Of a stretch of DNA of 64,000 nucleotides, positions 34,906 through 43,167 are shown piece by piece (the first letter of the stretch is position 1; each line of letters starts with the position of its first letter). Location: the NCBI RefSeq assembly GCF_004208535.1, contig NZ_SGIS01000009.1, positions 1 to 64,000 on the forward strand, read 5' to 3'. The stretch is from Sphingomonas populi. GTDB taxonomy: Bacteria; Pseudomonadota; Alphaproteobacteria; Sphingomonadales; Sphingomonadaceae. The translations under genes were made by a program, and so were the position numbers. The notes under the pieces were generated by a model, which saw only the letters and a list, made by a program, of their open reading frames with translations, did no database searches and was not told the origin of the DNA.

Positions 34906-34917
34906 AACCGGTGTCAC
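34906..34917. promoter_or_regulatory. AACCGGTGTCAC, possible operator upstream of kduI
   Basis: This sequence shares the core ACCGGTGTCA with the palindrome in the exuT-like gene and with a site early in uxaA. It lies about 66 bases upstream of the kduI ATG, in the 98-base gap after the kinase gene, a normal place for an operator. Function is inferred only from recurrence and position. Confidence 0.25.
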
Positions 34918-34938
34918 AAGGCGGGCCGAAGCGATGAT

Positions 34939-36255
34939 TCAGAGCGGCAGTTCGACCTGTGCGAGCAATCCGCCACCCGGATGATTGCGCATCCGCGCCG
35001 TGCCGCCGTGGAGCTGGACGACGGCGCGGACGCTGGCGAGGCCGAGGCCGATCCCGCCCGTATCCTTGTTGCGCGAGTGTTCGCTGCGGAAGAACGGTTC
35101 GAACACGCGGTCGAGATCGGCGTCGGGCAGGCCCGGCCCGTGGTCGCGCACGGTGATGATCGCCATGCCACGATCGCGCGCGATCGAAACTTCGGCATCG
35201 CCCGCGTAGCGCAGCGCGTTGGTCAACAGATTGTCGAGCACCGTGCGCAGCGCGACCGGATCGCCCTCGACCACCACCGGGTCGCCCGGCAACAGCACCA
35301 CCTGCGCACCGCGATCGAGCAGGCCATCGACCACGCTTTCGGCCAGCGCGCGCAATTCGAGCCGGCGGCGCGTGCTCGGCCCGGTCGCGCCGCGCACATA
35401 ATCGGTGGTCGCCGCGATCATCGCCTGCATGTCGGCGACATCGCGCTCGACACCGCGCCGCAGCGCTTCGGGCGCGTGTTCGAGCCGCAGCGCGAGCCGC
35501 ATCAGCGGCGTGCGCAGATCGTGCGCGATCGCGCCGATCATGACGGTGCGATCATCGACATAGCGGTTGAGCCGGGTCTGCATCTCATTCATCGCGCGCG
35601 CGGCATGGGCGATCTCGGCGGGGCCGGAGACGGCGAGCGGCGCGGTGTGCGGATCGCGGCCAATCCGTTCGGCGGCATTGGCGAACACCGCGACTGGCCG
35701 AGTCACCCAGCGCGCGAGCAGCCACGCGAACGGCGCGACCGTGACGAGCGAGGCGAGCAGGAACAGCAGCAGCCGAATCCGCCACGCATCGACGCCGCTG
35801 CGCACCGGCGCTACCGCCAGCCAGCGCCCGTCGCCCCGGCGAAACGCCGCGCTGAACTCACCAACCAGCACCGCGTCGCGATTTTCGCCGGCGTCACGCG
35901 GCCGCGCCGCACCGCCGGGCGGGCCGTGGCGGAACATCGGCGGATCGGTGAAGGCGAGCCGCACCGCATCACGCGATACGCCCAGATCGCGCGCCAGCGC
36001 CGCCGCCAGCCATGTCGCGCGCCCGGGCCGGGTCGGTTCCGGCTCGCCGGTCAGCTTGAAGTGGAACGCGCCCGGCGCCGTCTCCCCGCCGCGCAAGGCG
36101 GCGGCGACCTGCGCGACCGTGAACAGCGGCGGGCGCGGCAGCGGCACGAATTGCAGCAGTGCGAAATTGGCGAACTGAACCGCGACCACCGCCGCCAGCA
36201 GCACCGCCAGCACGCGCGTCAGCATCCCCCAGCTCGCGCCGCGCCCCAATGTCAT
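34939..36255 (-). CDS. Sensor histidine kinase
   Basis: This 438-residue membrane kinase has a first membrane segment at about residues 12-34, a periplasmic sensor region of roughly 130 residues, a second segment near residue 175 ('[20 protein letters not shown]'), a HAMP linker, the H-box '[14 protein letters not shown]' with His245, and the ATPase motifs '[11 protein letters not shown]', 'DHGPGLP' and 'GIGLGLASV'. Its start overlaps the response regulator stop (ATGA). The periplasmic part has no recognisable ligand domain. It lies directly upstream of kduI, so sensing of envelope state or of pectin fragments is conceivable. Confidence 0.9.
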   Translation of the reverse strand: MTLGRGASWGMLTRVLAVLLAAVVAVQFANFALLQFVPLPRPPLFTVAQVAAALRGGETAPGAFHFKLTGEPEPTRPGRATWLAAALARDLGVSRDAVRLAFTDPPMFRHGPPGGAARPRDAGENRDAVLVGEFSAAFRRGDGRWLAVAPVRSGVDAWRIRLLLFLLASLVTVAPFAWLLARWVTRPVAVFANAAERIGRDPHTAPLAVSGPAEIAHAARAMNEMQTRLNRYVDDRTVMIGAIAHDLRTPLMRLALRLEHAPEALRRGVERDVADMQAMIAATTDYVRGATGPSTRRRLELRALAESVVDGLLDRGAQVVLLPGDPVVVEGDPVALRTVLDNLLTNALRYAGDAEVSIARDRGMAIITVRDHGPGLPDADLDRVFEPFFRSEHSRNKDTGGIGLGLASVRAVVQLHGGTARMRNHPGGGLLAQVELPL

Positions 36256-36998
36256 CGGCGTGTGACGGCGGGCACGAACATATAGCCTTCGTTGCGCACG
36301 GTGCGGATCATCTCGTCGCCCGGTGCGCGCAATTTGCGCCGCAGCCGGCTGATCTGCACGTCGATCGCGCGGTCGAACGCCTCCGAATCGGGGCCGCGCG
36401 CACCTTCGAGCAATTGCTCGCGCGACAGCACGCGGCGCGGCCGCTCGACGAACAGACGGAGCACCGCAAACTCGCCATCGGTGAGATCGACCAGCACGCC
36501 ATCGGGGTCGGTCAGTTCCCATGCGCTCAGGTCCATCCGCCAGCCCGCGAACACCAGCACCGCCTCGCGTGCGCTCGCATCGTGGTGCGTGCGCAACGCC
36601 GCGCGGACGGTGGCAAGTACTTCGCGCGCGCTGCACGGCTTGGGCAGGTAATGGCTCGCGCCGGTCTCCAGCCCGAGGATGCGGTCGCTCTCGCTGCCGC
36701 GCGCGCTGAGCAGGATCACCGGCGGCCCGCCCGCGCGCCGCAACCGCCGGCAGGTGGCGATGCCATCCTCGCCGGGCATCATGATGTCGAGGATGACGAG
36801 ATCGACCGGCCCGAGCCGGATGAGAGCATCGAGCTGGCGCGCGTCCGAGGCCATGCTGACGGTAAAGCCGTGTTCGACCAGGCTCTCCCACAGCAACGTG
36901 CGGATCTCGCGATCGTCATCGACGACGACGATGTGCGTGTCCGCCTCGTCCCGGGTGGCGTCGGCGGTCACGGAATCCTCATGGCGCACCGATAGCAT
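36252..36998 (-). CDS. OmpR-family response regulator
   Basis: This 248-residue regulator has a receiver domain ('HIVVVDDDREIRTLL', phosphoacceptor Asp71 in 'LVILDIMMPGEDG', 'LLSARG' and a lysine in 'YLPKPCS') and a C-terminal winged helix of the OmpR/PhoB type ('LTDGEFAVLRLFVERPRRVLSREQLL' and 'DVQISRLRRKL'). It forms a two-component pair with the overlapping kinase. The ATG at 36998 shares its last base with the stop of the upstream small gene (TGATG), so translation is probably coupled. Targets are unknown; the kdu operon is next on the same strand. Confidence 0.92.
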   Translation of the reverse strand: MLSVRHEDSVTADATRDEADTHIVVVDDDREIRTLLWESLVEHGFTVSMASDARQLDALIRLGPVDLVILDIMMPGEDGIATCRRLRRAGGPPVILLSARGSESDRILGLETGASHYLPKPCSAREVLATVRAALRTHHDASAREAVLVFAGWRMDLSAWELTDPDGVLVDLTDGEFAVLRLFVERPRRVLSREQLLEGARGPDSEAFDRAIDVQISRLRRKLRAPGDEMIRTVRNEGYMFVPAVTRR

Positions 36999-37183
36999 CA
37001 CGCCGCCACCGCGATCAAACGGCGCGCGCGGCGCGGCCGGCACGCGGCGGCGCGCGCCATCTCGGCGTGGAGCGCGGAGAGCCGGCGATGCGCGTCCGCC
37101 GCCGCCTCGCACGTCGCGTTGATGGCGGCGACCTGCTCCTGCAACGCGCGGCGGCAGAAATGGAGAAAACTGGGTTCGGACAT
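36998..37183 (-). CDS. Small protein of 61 residues preceding the two-component genes
   Basis: The ATG at 37183 has a strong GGAGGT 8 bases upstream, and the stop overlaps the response regulator start by one base (TGATG), both signs of a real gene. The product is mostly helical, with two cysteines in the first half ('FCRRALQEQVAAINATCEAA'), a third further on and an Arg-rich segment after it. I do not recognise a family. It could act as a translated leader for the regulator or as a small partner of the two-component system. Confidence 0.6.
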   Translation of the reverse strand: MSEPSFLHFCRRALQEQVAAINATCEAAADAHRRLSALHAEMARAAACRPRRARRLIAVAA

Positions 37184-37380
37184 AAGCAACACCTCCGTAG
37201 CGGGTGGTAGTGTCGCGATGTTTCGCCAGAATTTCCGAGTGGCCTACTCCAGACGGGGAAGCGGTGAATGGGGTCGTCGCGCGCGCCGCACCTGCGTATG
37301 GTAGCGCTCGCGCCAGCCTTCGCCGATATCCGCCGCAGACGGACCGGCGCCGCGCCGGCGTTCACCCGATGGAGGACAGC

Positions 37381-38217
37381 ATGGCTTATGTGACCACCGC
37401 AGACGGCACCGAGATTTTCTACAAGGATTGGGGTCCGAAGGACGCCCAGCCGATCGTGTTCCACCACGGCTGGCCACTGTCGTCGGACGATTGGGACGCG
37501 CAGATGCTGTTCTTCCTCGGCCACGGCTACCGCGTCGTCGCGAGCGACCGGCGCGGGCATGGCCGTTCGGCGCAGACCAGCATCGGCCACGACATGGACC
37601 ATTATGCCGCCGACGCCTCTGCCGTCGCCGAGCATCTCGACCTCAAGAACGCGGTCCATATCGGCCATTCGACCGGCGGCGGCGAAGTCGCGCGCTATGT
37701 CGCGCAGTTCGGCCAGCCGCAGGGCCGAGTCGCCAAGGCGGTGCTGGTCAGCGCGGTGCCACCGCTGATGGTGCAGACCGACGCCAATCCGGGCGGCACG
37801 CCGATCGCGGTGTTCGACGGTTTCCGCGCCGCGCTCGCCGCCAATCGCGCGCAATTCTTCCTCGATGTCGCTTCGGGGCCGTTCTACGGCTTCAACCGCG
37901 ATGGCGCGGCGGTATCCGACGGCGTGATCCGCAACTGGTGGCGCCAGGGCATGACCGGCAGCGCGCTCGCGCATTACGAGGGCATCAAGGCGTTCTCGGA
38001 AACCGACCAGACCGAGGATCTCAAGGCGATCACCGTGCCGACCTTGGTGCTGCAGGGCGATGACGACCAGATCGTGCCGTATAAGGACGCGTCGCTGCTC
38101 CAGGCCGAATTACTGCCCAACGCGGAGCTGAAAATCTATCCGGGCTTCCCGCACGGCATGCTGACGACGCATGCCGAAATTCTCAACGCCGATCTGCTGG
38201 CGTTCGTCCAGAAGTGA
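37381..38217 (+). CDS. Alpha/beta-hydrolase of the non-heme chloroperoxidase type
   Basis: This 278-residue protein follows the cofactor-free haloperoxidase family: 'VTTADGTEIFYKDWGP' at the start, 'VFHHGWPLSSDDWDAQM', 'ASDRRGHGRS', the nucleophile elbow 'IGHSTGGGEVARYVA', 'QGDDDQIVPY' and 'YPGFPHGM' with the final histidine. Such enzymes form peracids from carboxylic acids and peroxide, or act as esterases and lactonases. The physiological substrate is usually unknown. The ATG at 37381 has GGAGGA 7 bases upstream. It is divergent from the small gene of the two-component run across about 197 bases in which I see no other gene. Confidence 0.9.
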   Translation: MAYVTTADGTEIFYKDWGPKDAQPIVFHHGWPLSSDDWDAQMLFFLGHGYRVVASDRRGHGRSAQTSIGHDMDHYAADASAVAEHLDLKNAVHIGHSTGGGEVARYVAQFGQPQGRVAKAVLVSAVPPLMVQTDANPGGTPIAVFDGFRAALAANRAQFFLDVASGPFYGFNRDGAAVSDGVIRNWWRQGMTGSALAHYEGIKAFSETDQTEDLKAITVPTLVLQGDDDQIVPYKDASLLQAELLPNAELKIYPGFPHGMLTTHAEILNADLLAFVQK

Positions 38218-38225
38218 GCAAGCGG

Positions 38226-38251
38226 GGCGGCGGGGTACGGACCCCGCCGCC
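38226..38251. terminator. Bidirectional hairpin terminator
   Basis: A perfect 11-base stem (GGCGGCGGGGT with ACCCCGCCGCC) and a 4-base loop lie 8 bases after the hydrolase stop and 11 bases before the stop of the convergent small gene. The T run is short (TT), so termination strength is uncertain. Confidence 0.55.
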
Positions 38252-38262
38252 TTCGTCCCGAT

Positions 38263-38535
38263 CTATTCGAGATCGTTCTCGCTGATGACGATCACGTTCG
38301 CGGCATTGCCCCGCGCCAGCGCGACCAGCCCGGCTTCGGCGATCGTGTCGCTGAAGCGGTTGAACATATCGATCGCGTCATCCTCGGGCGCGTCGCCGCT
38401 CAGCGCTTCGAGCACGGCATATTGGACGACGAACTCATATTCGTCACCGTCCACCTCGGCGGTGAATTCGACGACATGGTCTTCCACATTGTCGAGCGCA
38501 CTCGCCAGATCGATCTCCATCTTGTCGGCAGCCAT
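38263..38535 (-). CDS. DUF1488-like small protein
   Basis: This acidic protein of 90 residues has the pattern 'VVEFTAEVDGDEYEFVVQYAVLEAL' then 'DMFNRFSDTIAEAGLVALARG' and a final 'VIVISENDL'. It resembles DUF1488 proteins, whose function is unknown. AAGGAG lies 5 bases before the ATG at 38535, which decides the start over an upstream ATG. No operon partner is visible. It lies between the convergent hydrolase and the GH43 gene on its own strand. Confidence 0.55.
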   Translation of the reverse strand: MAADKMEIDLASALDNVEDHVVEFTAEVDGDEYEFVVQYAVLEALSGDAPEDDAIDMFNRFSDTIAEAGLVALARGNAANVIVISENDLE

Positions 38536-38591
38536 GTAATCTCCTTCGGTCATTGTTCTCCCGACGCATCGGAGAAGCAAACGCGCCCGTC

Positions 38592-38614
38592 AACGCCGCG
38601 CGTGAAGCGGCGTT
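38592..38614 (-). terminator. Hairpin downstream of the GH31-GH43 genes
   Basis: An 8-base stem (AACGCCGC with GCGGCGTT) with a 7-base loop lies 29 bases beyond the GH43 stop. No long T run follows. It is a candidate terminator for the glycosidase pair. The remaining sequence up to 38536 is the leader of the small acidic gene. Confidence 0.4.
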
Positions 38615-38642
38615 CCGTAAAACACCGACAAAGACGCCTGGG

Positions 38643-40088
38643 TCAGCGCGACGCGCGGGGTTTGCCGCGCCCGGTGCCGATCTGCCACGCGTCGAAGTTG
38701 AACAGGTCCGCGCCCGGTTTGCCGTGGAACACGAGGAAGACGTCGTGGACGCCGCGCGTGCGGGCGAGCGGCGTCGTTTCGCTGCGCCACGTCTCCGCCC
38801 CGCCGGTCGCCGGCACGGCCAGCGTCGCGACGCGCGGGCCGGTCAGGCTGTCGAGGCGGAGGTCGATCGTGCTGCCGCCGGCGGCCGCCGCCACCGTCGC
38901 GTCGAAGCTCTTGCCCGCGCCGGTGCCGAAATCGACCCCGCGCACGACGATGTAACCGCCGTCGAGCACATGCGTCACGTACATCCCCCCAGCACTCTTC
39001 GCCGTCCGCACGCCCGGCGCCCAATTGTGCGCGCCGCTCGCCGACGTGTCCGAGGCCGATGTCCAGGCGATCGTCTCGGCCTCGACTCGGCGGAACGGAT
39101 TGATCGTGCCGAGCTGTTTGGCGCCGATTGTATCCCACCACGGCTGCATCGGGATGGTGCCGTCCGGGTTGTAGTGGAATTCGGTGACCGTCACCGAGCG
39201 CCGCTCGCGATGTTCGCGCGTCTGCGCGTCGTTGAAACGGTAGTTGAAGCCGAAGACGTAGCTGTGGCCCTTATAGTCGATGATGCCCGGATGGTTGCCC
39301 GACGAACGCTTGTCGTGGTCCATGATCGAGCCTTTGTACTGCCACGGCCCGGTCGCATGGTCGCTCATCGCGTAGCCGATACCTTCGGGGCAGCAGGTCG
39401 AGGCGAACGCCATGTAATAATGGCCGGCACGCCTGTAGAACCACGGCCCTTCCTGATAGTCGGTCAGGCGCGGCATCTTCACGGCCGGCCCCGAGGTGGA
39501 GATCATGTCGGGGTTGAGCTTGACCCGCCACAGATCGGGGTTGCCCCAATAGAGATAGGCCTGGCCGTCGCCGTCGATCGCCACGGTCGGATCGATATTG
39601 TCGTTGCCGGGCGGGATCAGCGCATGGCCGAGCGCGTCCTTGAACGGCCCGTAGGGCGTGTCCGCCACCGCCACCGCGAGGACGTTCTTGGGCGATCCCG
39701 CCACGCTGATCGGCACGTACAGATAGAATTTGCCGCCACGCGCGATCACCTGCGGCGCCCAGGCGTCATTGTCCTGCCGCGCCCACGGAAAGGTCTTGAG
39801 CGAGGCGACCGCGCCGTGATCGGTCCAGTTGACCATGTCGGTGGAGGTATACAGCCGCCAGTCGCGCATCACGAAGTTGCGCGCCTCGTCCTCGTCATGG
39901 CTGGTGTAGAGATAGACCGTGCCATTGTGGACCATCGGCGCCGGATCGGCGGTGAACAAAGTCTGGATGATCGGATTGTCGGCGCTGACCGGCGCTGGAA
40001 ACAGCGCGGTCGCCAGCAGCACGCACAGCCCGGCGAGCATGGATCGGATTCGCAAGGTCTTGTCCCCTGGGGTCTTTGGAAAGATCAT
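38643..40088 (-). CDS. Secreted glycoside hydrolase family 43 with C-terminal CBM6-like domain
   Basis: This 481-residue exported enzyme has its signal peptide ending near 'APVSADNP'. The five-bladed GH43 catalytic triad can be placed at Asp48 ('TADPAPM', base), Asp166 ('NIDPTVAIDGDG', pKa modulator) and Glu213 ('QEGPWFYRR', acid). From about residue 345 a beta-rich module ('RVEAETIAWTS' and 'DGGYIVVRGVDFG', ending 'FNFDAWQIG') fits CBM6. GH43 enzymes are mainly arabinofuranosidases, arabinanases and xylosidases. The GH127 neighbour favours arabinan or arabinose side chains. The start overlaps the GH31 stop (ATGA). Confidence 0.87.
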   Translation of the reverse strand: MIFPKTPGDKTLRIRSMLAGLCVLLATALFPAPVSADNPIIQTLFTADPAPMVHNGTVYLYTSHDEDEARNFVMRDWRLYTSTDMVNWTDHGAVASLKTFPWARQDNDAWAPQVIARGGKFYLYVPISVAGSPKNVLAVAVADTPYGPFKDALGHALIPPGNDNIDPTVAIDGDGQAYLYWGNPDLWRVKLNPDMISTSGPAVKMPRLTDYQEGPWFYRRAGHYYMAFASTCCPEGIGYAMSDHATGPWQYKGSIMDHDKRSSGNHPGIIDYKGHSYVFGFNYRFNDAQTREHRERRSVTVTEFHYNPDGTIPMQPWWDTIGAKQLGTINPFRRVEAETIAWTSASDTSASGAHNWAPGVRTAKSAGGMYVTHVLDGGYIVVRGVDFGTGAGKSFDATVAAAAGGSTIDLRLDSLTGPRVATLAVPATGGAETWRSETTPLARTRGVHDVFLVFHGKPGADLFNFDAWQIGTGRGKPRASR

Positions 40089-42979
40089 TTGAAGCGCACG
40101 CTCGCGGCGCGACCGTCATAGTCGATCGCGCGGGACGCCGCGCCCGCGCCGGCCAGCACGATATTGAGCCGGCGTTTCGCGACGAGGCCCGGATACGCGC
40201 CCTTGCGCGCGCCGACGCTCAGCGTGCGGGTCGTGTCGTTCCAGACGAGGTCGTAGGTCGCGAACTTGCCCTTCTCGTAATCATAGGTCTCGTTATCGTC
40301 TTCGTAGACGGTGAATGTCGCGTCAGCGCCGGGATAGACGCGCACCTCATACGGGGCGTCCGGGCTTTGCGTGGCATATTGCACGTCCGGCCCCATCGGC
40401 ACGATCGACCCTGCGCGCACATAGAGCGGCACGACGTCGAGCGGCGCGTCGCGCGTCACGCGCTGCCCGCCGTCGAAGCGCTGGTTGGTCCAGAAATCGT
40501 ACCAGCCCGCACTCTTGGGCAGATAGGTCTCGACCTTCGTGTCGAGCTTGGTCGCGTCGGGCAGCGCCTGCCGCTCGCTCGGCAGACGCCAGCCGAAGCG
40601 CAGGCTGCGATTGCCGTCGACCTGGAAATAGTCGATCGCGACCTTGACCACCTGGCCCTTGCGGAAGGTCTGTTCGGTGCTCTTGTAGCGCGACGCGCCC
40701 TTCTGCCAGCTATCGATCGCCGGCTTGCCGTCGAGGGTCAGGCGGAAGCCGTCATTGCCCTCCAGCCCGAGTTCATAGGTTCCGTCCTCGGGCGCAATGA
40801 GCGTACCCTGCCAGCGCGCCGAGAAATTGCTGAGGCTGGTGAGGCCGCCGGGAATGTCGGCGAACGGCGGGTCGGGCCAGTTATGGTCGATCTTGGTATC
40901 GACGAACGTGCCCTTGGGCGTCTGGAAAGCGTCGCCTTCGAAATATTGCCCGGCCAGCCCCGGCTGACCGTCGGGCGTGCGCAGATATTCGGCCGGCACC
41001 GTAACGGGGGGTGGCGGCACGATATGGTACATCGCGCGCGTCACCGGATGCACCAGCAGCGACGGCCCGAACATGAAGCTGTCGTCGATCGTGTCGGTGG
41101 CGCGATCGTCGGGGAAATCCATCATCAGCGGCCGCATCAGCGTGTAGCCGGCCGATGTGACCTTCCAGCTCAATGGATAGATATAGGGCAGCAGGCGATA
41201 GCGAAGCTGCGTGCTCTTGAGCAGCGATTCATACACTTGCGGGTCGAGCGTCTTGAAGCGGTACGGCTCGCGCTCGACATCGGTGCCGTGGATTCGCATC
41301 AGCGGGTTGAACGCGGAGAATTGCAGCCAGCGCGCATACAGTTCGCGCCACGCCGGATTCTGCGCGCCGCCGATGAACTCCGAGACGAAGAACCCGCCGG
41401 TGTCGTTGGTCCAATAGGGATTGCCGGTGACGGTGACATCGACGCCGCCGGCGATCTGCTGCTTGAACGTCTTCCAGCTCGCGTAGATGTCGCCGCTCCA
41501 CGATGCGGCGGCGGTGCGCTGCGCGCCGGCCCAGGCCGAGCGGGTGAGCGTGAAGACGCGCTTGTTGCCGGTCGCGCGCTCGCCGTCATAGGTGCCCTGC
41601 GTCGTCAGCAGCGAATAGGGGTTGAGGTAGCGCGTGAAGTCGCCGAGCGCGTTCGATCCCAACGCCTTTGTGTCGCGGACATTGTCGGCGGCGTTCCACA
41701 TCGCGCTGCTGACCTCGACCTCGGTGCCGTCCATCCACAGCGCATCGACGCCCTTGTCGAGCAGCCCGGTCTTGATCGCGTTGAAATAGATCTGCCGGCC
41801 GAGCTTGCTGTACGCATCATAGACGCGCGCGTGCTTGGAGATCCAGTGAAGCGGCTCGAAGCGGAGGTTATGCGCGTCGAGTTCGTGCGCGAGCGCGGTG
41901 TCGTTGCCGATCGACGGCCAGATCGACACCATCAGCTTGAGGTTCATGTCGTGAAGCTGGCGCGTCATCCCGGCGGGATCGGGGTAGCGGGCCTTGTCCC
42001 ACGTCATCCCGCTCCAGCTTCCGTCCTTGTCGGAGCCCCAATATTGCCAATCCTGCACGATATAATCGAGCGGGAAGCGCTCGCGGCGGAAGGTCTGCGC
42101 GACGTCGATCAACTCGGCCTGCGTCTTGTAGCGTTCCTTGCTCATGAACAGCCCGAACGCCTGTTTGGGGAACATCGGCGCGGCGCCGGTCAGCCGGCGA
42201 TAGGCGCCGACCACATCGTCGGGCGTGTCGCCGGCCATGAAATAATAATCGACCCCGCCCGGCGCGCTTTCCGCCCACAGCGACGCGCCCTGCGCATCGT
42301 CCTTGAAGCGCATCTGCGAATAGGTGTCCCACATCACCCCGTAGCGGCGCGACGACATCATCACCGGGATGATGATGCCCATGTTGGTCTGGACGAGCAG
42401 CAGATCCTTGCCGCGCCGGTTGCTGGTGTCGTCAGCGGTGAAGCCGAAGCCGTAAAGCGCCTCGTCGGGGCGCAGCGCGAAGGTGTTGGTCGCCTCGTAG
42501 CTCGGCTTGCCCGAGATCGTGACAGGCTTGAGCGTCTGCGGCGTATCGGCCTTCTCTTCGGTGTAGAGCTTGCCCGCGCCATCGAGGAAGCGCAGCGCGC
42601 CGGTCGCCTTGCTGATCTCGATCCTGACCTTTTCACCGACGATAGTGAGCAGGGTCGGCGTCTCGGCGATCGTGAACGGCACGGCGGCGGGCTTTTCGGT
42701 GACGACGATGCTCGGCGCGGTCCAATAGTTCGCGCCGAGATTGGCGTTCACCCGCACCGTATCCGGGCCGTAGAAGATCACGTTCTTGGTGACGCCACCG
42801 ACCCGCACCTGCACGCCGTCGCTTAGCCGCACATAGCCAAAGGCCGCCGACGATGGCTGCGGTAGCGCAACCAGATGGCCATTGCCGTCGAGCCCGGTCG
42901 CGCTTTGCGCAAGCGCCGGAGACGCGATGGCCGAAGCGCACAGCATCAAGAGGGCCGAACCGCGTTTCGCCACATGCAT
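40085..42979 (-). CDS. Secreted glycoside hydrolase family 31 with PA14 domain (alpha-xylosidase-like)
   Basis: This 964-residue exported enzyme has a signal peptide ending 'SPALAQ' at residue 25. A GH31 N-terminal beta-sandwich, a galactose-mutarotase-like part and the catalytic barrel follow. The nucleophile is Asp417 in 'LWMDGTE' and the proton donor Asp497 in 'ASWSGDIY'. A PA14 module lies at about residues 675-800 ('LAGQYFEGDAF' to 'RFGWRLP'). Domain content resembles the PA14-bearing alpha-xylosidase of Cellvibrio, which acts on xyloglucan fragments. Alpha-glucosidase or alpha-galactosidase activity cannot be excluded. It is coupled to GH43 and divergent from GH127. Confidence 0.88.
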   Translation of the reverse strand: MHVAKRGSALLMLCASAIASPALAQSATGLDGNGHLVALPQPSSAAFGYVRLSDGVQVRVGGVTKNVIFYGPDTVRVNANLGANYWTAPSIVVTEKPAAVPFTIAETPTLLTIVGEKVRIEISKATGALRFLDGAGKLYTEEKADTPQTLKPVTISGKPSYEATNTFALRPDEALYGFGFTADDTSNRRGKDLLLVQTNMGIIIPVMMSSRRYGVMWDTYSQMRFKDDAQGASLWAESAPGGVDYYFMAGDTPDDVVGAYRRLTGAAPMFPKQAFGLFMSKERYKTQAELIDVAQTFRRERFPLDYIVQDWQYWGSDKDGSWSGMTWDKARYPDPAGMTRQLHDMNLKLMVSIWPSIGNDTALAHELDAHNLRFEPLHWISKHARVYDAYSKLGRQIYFNAIKTGLLDKGVDALWMDGTEVEVSSAMWNAADNVRDTKALGSNALGDFTRYLNPYSLLTTQGTYDGERATGNKRVFTLTRSAWAGAQRTAAASWSGDIYASWKTFKQQIAGGVDVTVTGNPYWTNDTGGFFVSEFIGGAQNPAWRELYARWLQFSAFNPLMRIHGTDVEREPYRFKTLDPQVYESLLKSTQLRYRLLPYIYPLSWKVTSAGYTLMRPLMMDFPDDRATDTIDDSFMFGPSLLVHPVTRAMYHIVPPPPVTVPAEYLRTPDGQPGLAGQYFEGDAFQTPKGTFVDTKIDHNWPDPPFADIPGGLTSLSNFSARWQGTLIAPEDGTYELGLEGNDGFRLTLDGKPAIDSWQKGASRYKSTEQTFRKGQVVKVAIDYFQVDGNRSLRFGWRLPSERQALPDATKLDTKVETYLPKSAGWYDFWTNQRFDGGQRVTRDAPLDVVPLYVRAGSIVPMGPDVQYATQSPDAPYEVRVYPGADATFTVYEDDNETYDYEKGKFATYDLVWNDTTRTLSVGARKGAYPGLVAKRRLNIVLAGAGAASRAIDYDGRAASVRFK

Positions 42980-42992
42980 CTCCCGGAACCGT

Positions 42993-43000
42993 AAACGTTT
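42993..43000. promoter_or_regulatory. AAACGTTT palindrome in the GH31/GH127 divergent region
   Basis: This CG-centred palindrome ('gtaaacgttttc') lies 14 bases upstream of the GH31 ATG within the 188-base divergent region, in otherwise GC-rich DNA. The form is typical of LacI-family operators. No such regulator is encoded in the window, so this is only a candidate. The rest of the gap holds no gene. Confidence 0.3.
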
Positions 43001-43167
43001 TCCCGCGAGGTCTGATCGGGGGGCCTCGACCTGTCAAGGCGTGTTGGCGCGGAGCCGGTAGCGATACCATCGGCGTTGCCTCGTAAGCCGGCTTCCCGTA
43101 CTTCGGGCTGGTTTCCGCCATCAGGTGCGCAACGCACCAGCGACAGTCCCAAGGAGGGGTCAGCACC

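Noticed and set aside
40076..42826. 916-codon plus-strand open frame opposite the GH31 gene
   Set aside because: It is antisense to an enzyme with intact catalytic residues and a signal peptide. No ribosome site or motif supports it.
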